In this document: one piece after another, positions 43,914 to 46,563 of the stretch | Layout of the letters: each line of letters starts with the position of its first letter | Numbering within the stretch: position 1 is the first letter of the stretch | NCBI RefSeq assembly: GCF_016278715.1 | Contig: NZ_JADQBH010000165.1 | Location: forward strand, 1 to 46,563 | DNA: 46,563 bases | Source: Marinilabilia sp. | GTDB taxonomy: Bacteria; Bacteroidota; Bacteroidia; Bacteroidales; Marinilabiliaceae | Direction: 5' to 3' | Made by a program: the position numbers and the translations under genes | Notes under the pieces: generated by a model | What the model was told of the DNA's origin: nothing | Seen by the model: the letters and a program-made list of their open reading frames with translations, nothing else | The model's database searches: none

Positions 43914-45470
43914 ATGGAAGAAATTAAGAAAATCAGAATTCTTTGGGTGGACGACGAGATTGAACATCTGAAGGCCCACATACTTTTCTTGGAAGAGAAG
44001 GGGTTTTTTGTTGAAACGGCTTCCAATGGGAATGACGCACTGGAAAATCTGGAAACTCAGCGTTTTGATCTTGTCTTTTTGGATGAAAACATGCCTGGTT
44101 TAAGTGGTCTGGAAACACTTTCAAGAATGAAAGAGTTACGCCCAAGCTTACCTGTCATTATGATCACCAAAAGTGAAGAAGAGGACATTATGGATCAGGC
44201 CATCGGAAGTAAAATTTCCGATTACCTGATAAAGCCGGTAAAGCCCAATCAAATTTTGTCATCCATCAAACGACATGTGGACAGGGAACGGTTGGTTTCC
44301 CAAAAAGCGACCAGTGCCTACCAGGCAGAGTTCTCAAATCTGGGCTTTCGCATGAGCGATAAACTTACTATGGCGGAATGGCAGGAAGTTTACAAGAAAC
44401 TGGTTTTTTGGGAACTTGAATTGCAGAGTACCGACAGCCCGATGGACGAGGTATTGAAAATGCAAAAGGGAGAAGCCAATCAGCTCTTTGCACGCACCGT
44501 AAAAGAAAATTATGAACATTGGCTGGTGGACGATGAAGCACCACTTATGTCGCACCGTGTTTTTAAGCATTCGGTTCTACCAAAGTTGGACAAAGGTGAA
44601 AAGGTAGTTTGGGTGGTTATTGATAATTTCAGACTAGACCAGTGGGAGACCATTAGACATGATATCCGGTCTTTATTCGAAGTCGTTTTCGATTCCACCT
44701 ATTGCAGTATTCTGCCCACTGCAACCCAGTTTGCCCGAAATGCTCTGTTTTCAGGACTTCTCCCTTCCCAGATCAAAGAGTTTTATCCCGATTATTGGGT
44801 GGACGATGATGAAGAAGGCGGACGCAATAACTTCGAAGAGGAGTTGATTCAGACCTTCTTTAAACGCATGCGTCGGGATTTTTCTTTTAGTTACCATAAA
44901 ATCAGCGACAATGAAGCCGGTAGGAAACTGACTGAAAACTATGGACAACTGTTGAATAATGACTTGTCAGTACTGGTCTATAATTTTGTAGATATGCTTT
45001 CGCATGCGCGTACTGAAATTAAAATGATACGTGAACTGGCTTCTGATGAATCGGCTTACCGGTCGCTCACCCGCTCATGGTTTGTGCATTCTCCTCTTTT
45101 TGAGTTGCTTAAAAAGTTGTCGTCAGAAAAGGTCAGAGTAATACTAACCTCAGATCATGGTTCCATTAGGGTTCAGCATTCTGTGAAAGTGGTTGGAGAC
45201 CGGAATACCAACACAAACTTGCGGTTTAAACAGGGAAAAAACCTGGCTTATAAAGCCAAGGATGTTTTTGAAGTGAAGTCTCCTGAAGCGGTCTTTCTTC
45301 CCCGCCCCAATGTATCCACATCCTATATTTTTGCCAAGGGTGACGATTTTTTTGCCTATCCCAACAACTATAATTATTACGTCAATTATTACAAAGATAC
45401 TTTTCAGCATGGGGGTGTTTCGCTGGAGGAGATGATGGTTCCCCTGGTAGAGTTGATTCCGTTGAGATGA
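43914..45470 (+). CDS. porX: Type IX secretion response regulator PorX (receiver plus PglZ domain)
   Basis: This 518-residue protein has a receiver domain (RILWVDDEIEHL, Asp57 in FLDENMPGLSG, Lys107 in YLIKPVKP), a helical linker, and a PglZ/alkaline-phosphatase-like domain with VVWVVIDNFRLDQW, Thr271 in LPTATQFARN, and LTSDHGSIRV. These are the metal- and nucleophile-bearing motifs of the superfamily. In Porphyromonas PorX works with kinase PorY and sigma factor SigP to control type IX secretion, and the PglZ domain hydrolyses oligonucleotides. Here porX follows porW directly; no porY gene is present in the window. The C-terminal segment HGGVSLEEMMVPLVEL is strongly typical of the family. 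Confidence 0.96.
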   Translation: MEEIKKIRILWVDDEIEHLKAHILFLEEKGFFVETASNGNDALENLETQRFDLVFLDENMPGLSGLETLSRMKELRPSLPVIMITKSEEEDIMDQAIGSKISDYLIKPVKPNQILSSIKRHVDRERLVSQKATSAYQAEFSNLGFRMSDKLTMAEWQEVYKKLVFWELELQSTDSPMDEVLKMQKGEANQLFARTVKENYEHWLVDDEAPLMSHRVFKHSVLPKLDKGEKVVWVVIDNFRLDQWETIRHDIRSLFEVVFDSTYCSILPTATQFARNALFSGLLPSQIKEFYPDYWVDDDEEGGRNNFEEELIQTFFKRMRRDFSFSYHKISDNEAGRKLTENYGQLLNNDLSVLVYNFVDMLSHARTEIKMIRELASDESAYRSLTRSWFVHSPLFELLKKLSSEKVRVILTSDHGSIRVQHSVKVVGDRNTNTNLRFKQGKNLAYKAKDVFEVKSPEAVFLPRPNVSTSYIFAKGDDFFAYPNNYNYYVNYYKDTFQHGGVSLEEMMVPLVELIPLR

Positions 45471-45542
45471 AAAGTCTTTGTCCCCATCCGAGTTGATGAT
45501 CTTTGTTGTATTTTTGTGGAAGTATTAAAATAATGAATAGTT

Positions 45543-45962
45543 ATGAGTCGGAAACTTACCATTCAGTCAGAATCGGATGTGGAAAGGGTAGCCCATGAAT
45601 TTATGCCACTATTAAAAAAGCATAAGGTGGTGGCTTTTTATGGAAATATGGGTGTGGGAAAGACTACCTTTATCAAAGGTTTATGCCGGGTTATGGGTGT
45701 GGAAGGCACTGTTACGAGTCCAAGTTTTGCGCTTGTTAATGAGTATGAAGGTAAAGAGGGCGAAACAATTTTTCATTTCGATTTCTACAGGCTGAAAAAT
45801 GTTACCGAAGTTTTTGACATGGGGTATGAGGATTACTTTTTTAGCAATCATTATTGCCTCATTGAATGGCCCGAAAAAGTAGCCGATGTTTTGCCCGACG
45901 ACAGGCTTGATGTTTACATCGAAGAAGAAGAGGATGGTTCCAGAACATTAAAAGTCACATGA
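45543..45962 (+). CDS. tsaE: tRNA threonylcarbamoyladenosine biosynthesis ATPase TsaE
   Basis: This 139-residue P-loop protein helps make t6A37 in tRNAs with TsaB and TsaD. The Walker A motif is GNMGVGKTTF; VTSPSFALVNEY and IFHFDFYRLKNVTEV are family signatures, and LIEWPEKVADVLPDDRL ends the core. Length is normal. It lies 72 nt after porX, with a TATTTTTG box at 45509-45516 in between that could be its own -7 element. The porX-tsaE adjacency is common in Bacteroidota and probably has no functional meaning. Confidence 0.96.
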   Translation: MSRKLTIQSESDVERVAHEFMPLLKKHKVVAFYGNMGVGKTTFIKGLCRVMGVEGTVTSPSFALVNEYEGKEGETIFHFDFYRLKNVTEVFDMGYEDYFFSNHYCLIEWPEKVADVLPDDRLDVYIEEEEDGSRTLKVT

Positions 45963-45997
45963 ATTGTGTAACTTAATCCCGAAATAAGAAAAACGCT

Positions 45998-46563
45998 ATG
46001 GGGGATTTTCGAAAAAATGCATCGTACTATTTTGCTATGAATCAGGCCGGCCTTGCTCCAATGGAAGAATTGATGGAGATAGGGAGGAAACAGAAGTCTA
46101 TGTCATTTGGTATTCCCTGCGAAAGGGAAGAAGGCGAAAATCGTGTTCCCCTCACTCCGCAGGGCGTTGAATTACTTACGGCCAACGGACATGAAATCGT
46201 TATTGAAAGTGGTGCCGGAAATGCTGCTAATTATTACGATCATGATTTCTCCGAAGCAGGTGCAAAGATTGTCTCCAATCATGAAGAACCCTTTAGGTGC
46301 GATGTGGTGTTAAAGGTGGCTCCTCCGGATGCGGAAGAACGTCAGCTGTTGTCCCCCAATCAATTGCTTATCTCCCTGCTTTATCTGGCCAATCAGAAAC
46401 GGGAGGTGATGCAGCAGTTGATGCATAAAAGAATAAATGCGCTGGCCTATGAATTGTTGAAAGATGGGTCAGATGGCTATCCGGTTGTGCGAAGCATGAG
46501 TGAGATAGAGGGTTATACTTCCATATTGATTGCTTCGGAATACCTGTAACAGCAAAGAGGGAA
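45998..46563 (+). CDS. ald: Alanine dehydrogenase, N-terminal part (truncated; apparent frameshift at the end)
   Basis: The first 183 codons match the N-terminal domain of alanine dehydrogenase/transhydrogenase-type enzymes: MSFGIPCEREEGENRVPLTP, GHEIVIESGAGNAANY and SPNQLLISLLYLANQ. The enzyme interconverts alanine and pyruvate with NAD. An in-frame TAA at 46547-46549 ends the frame at ASEYL, but skipping one base (T46547) gives N-S-K-E-G, close to the residues expected next in the family. The stop therefore looks like a small indel. Being 14 bases from the contig end, an assembly error is likely; a real pseudogene is possible. The rest of the gene is outside the window. Confidence 0.85.

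Noticed and set aside
1-46563. tRNA, rRNA, transposase, integrase or phage genes
   Set aside because: None could be recognised on either strand.

Overview
The window looks like a chromosomal contig from a member of the Bacteroidota, most likely the Bacteroidales/Marinilabiliales side (the order is an inference). The evidence is two type IX secretion/gliding genes (porW/sprE and porX), a gldH lipoprotein gene behind ricT, many secreted proteins with short signal peptides ending in SQ or AQ, few Shine-Dalgarno sites, and repeated TATCTTTG boxes that fit the Bacteroidota -7 promoter element. No phage, insertion sequence, CRISPR array, tRNA or rRNA was seen. Both ends are contig ends: bases 1-15 match the 3' end of an Illumina adapter, and the last gene runs off the right edge next to an apparent frameshift.

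Layout. 16-1431 (minus): a three-gene operon of a LolA-like lipoprotein carrier, a secreted YidD-like protein and a truncated exported protein. 1516-8813: a TM2-domain protein, an outer-membrane beta-barrel protein, rnhB, an M28 glutaminyl-cyclase-like lipoprotein, cysS, a MORN-repeat (YwqK-like) protein and an alginate-export-type barrel. 8878-13388: two related PAS histidine kinases sharing a C-x10-C-x2-C motif, then a pterin carbinolamine dehydratase. 13997-20073: a heavy-metal efflux operon made of a CzcA-type RND pump fused to a TolC-like outer-membrane factor, a CzcB adaptor lipoprotein, and a small membrane protein with an HExxH motif.

20079-30667: an outer-membrane protein, a frameshifted PLP-dependent Cys/Met-metabolism enzyme, RNase R, a TetR regulator, metA (acetyl-type by residue 111), a coiled-coil membrane protein, then an operon of an Ig-like lipoprotein, a thiamine-binding MTH1187-family protein and a DUF3108 protein. 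31142-37267: an unknown membrane-anchored protein, a MurG-like glycosyltransferase, holB, then ricT-gldH-trmB-ATL packed tightly. 37268-38080 is a long non-coding stretch with 109-bp direct repeats and small hairpins that share a CTTCA loop. 38081-46563: Mrp/ApbC and a NifU-domain protein (Fe-S carriers), an NtrC-type regulator with an abnormal GAFTGA loop, porW-porX, tsaE, and the start of alanine dehydrogenase.

Most of the window is core physiology. The least ordinary parts are the pump/OMF fusion with an internal signal-peptide-like segment and a coupled HExxH protein, the exported YidD-like protein beside a LolA paralogue, the pseudo-receiver kinase beside its paralogue, the GAFPEA regulator, the frameshifted PLP enzyme and the hairpin repeat cluster. 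I found no clearly new defence or mobile system.
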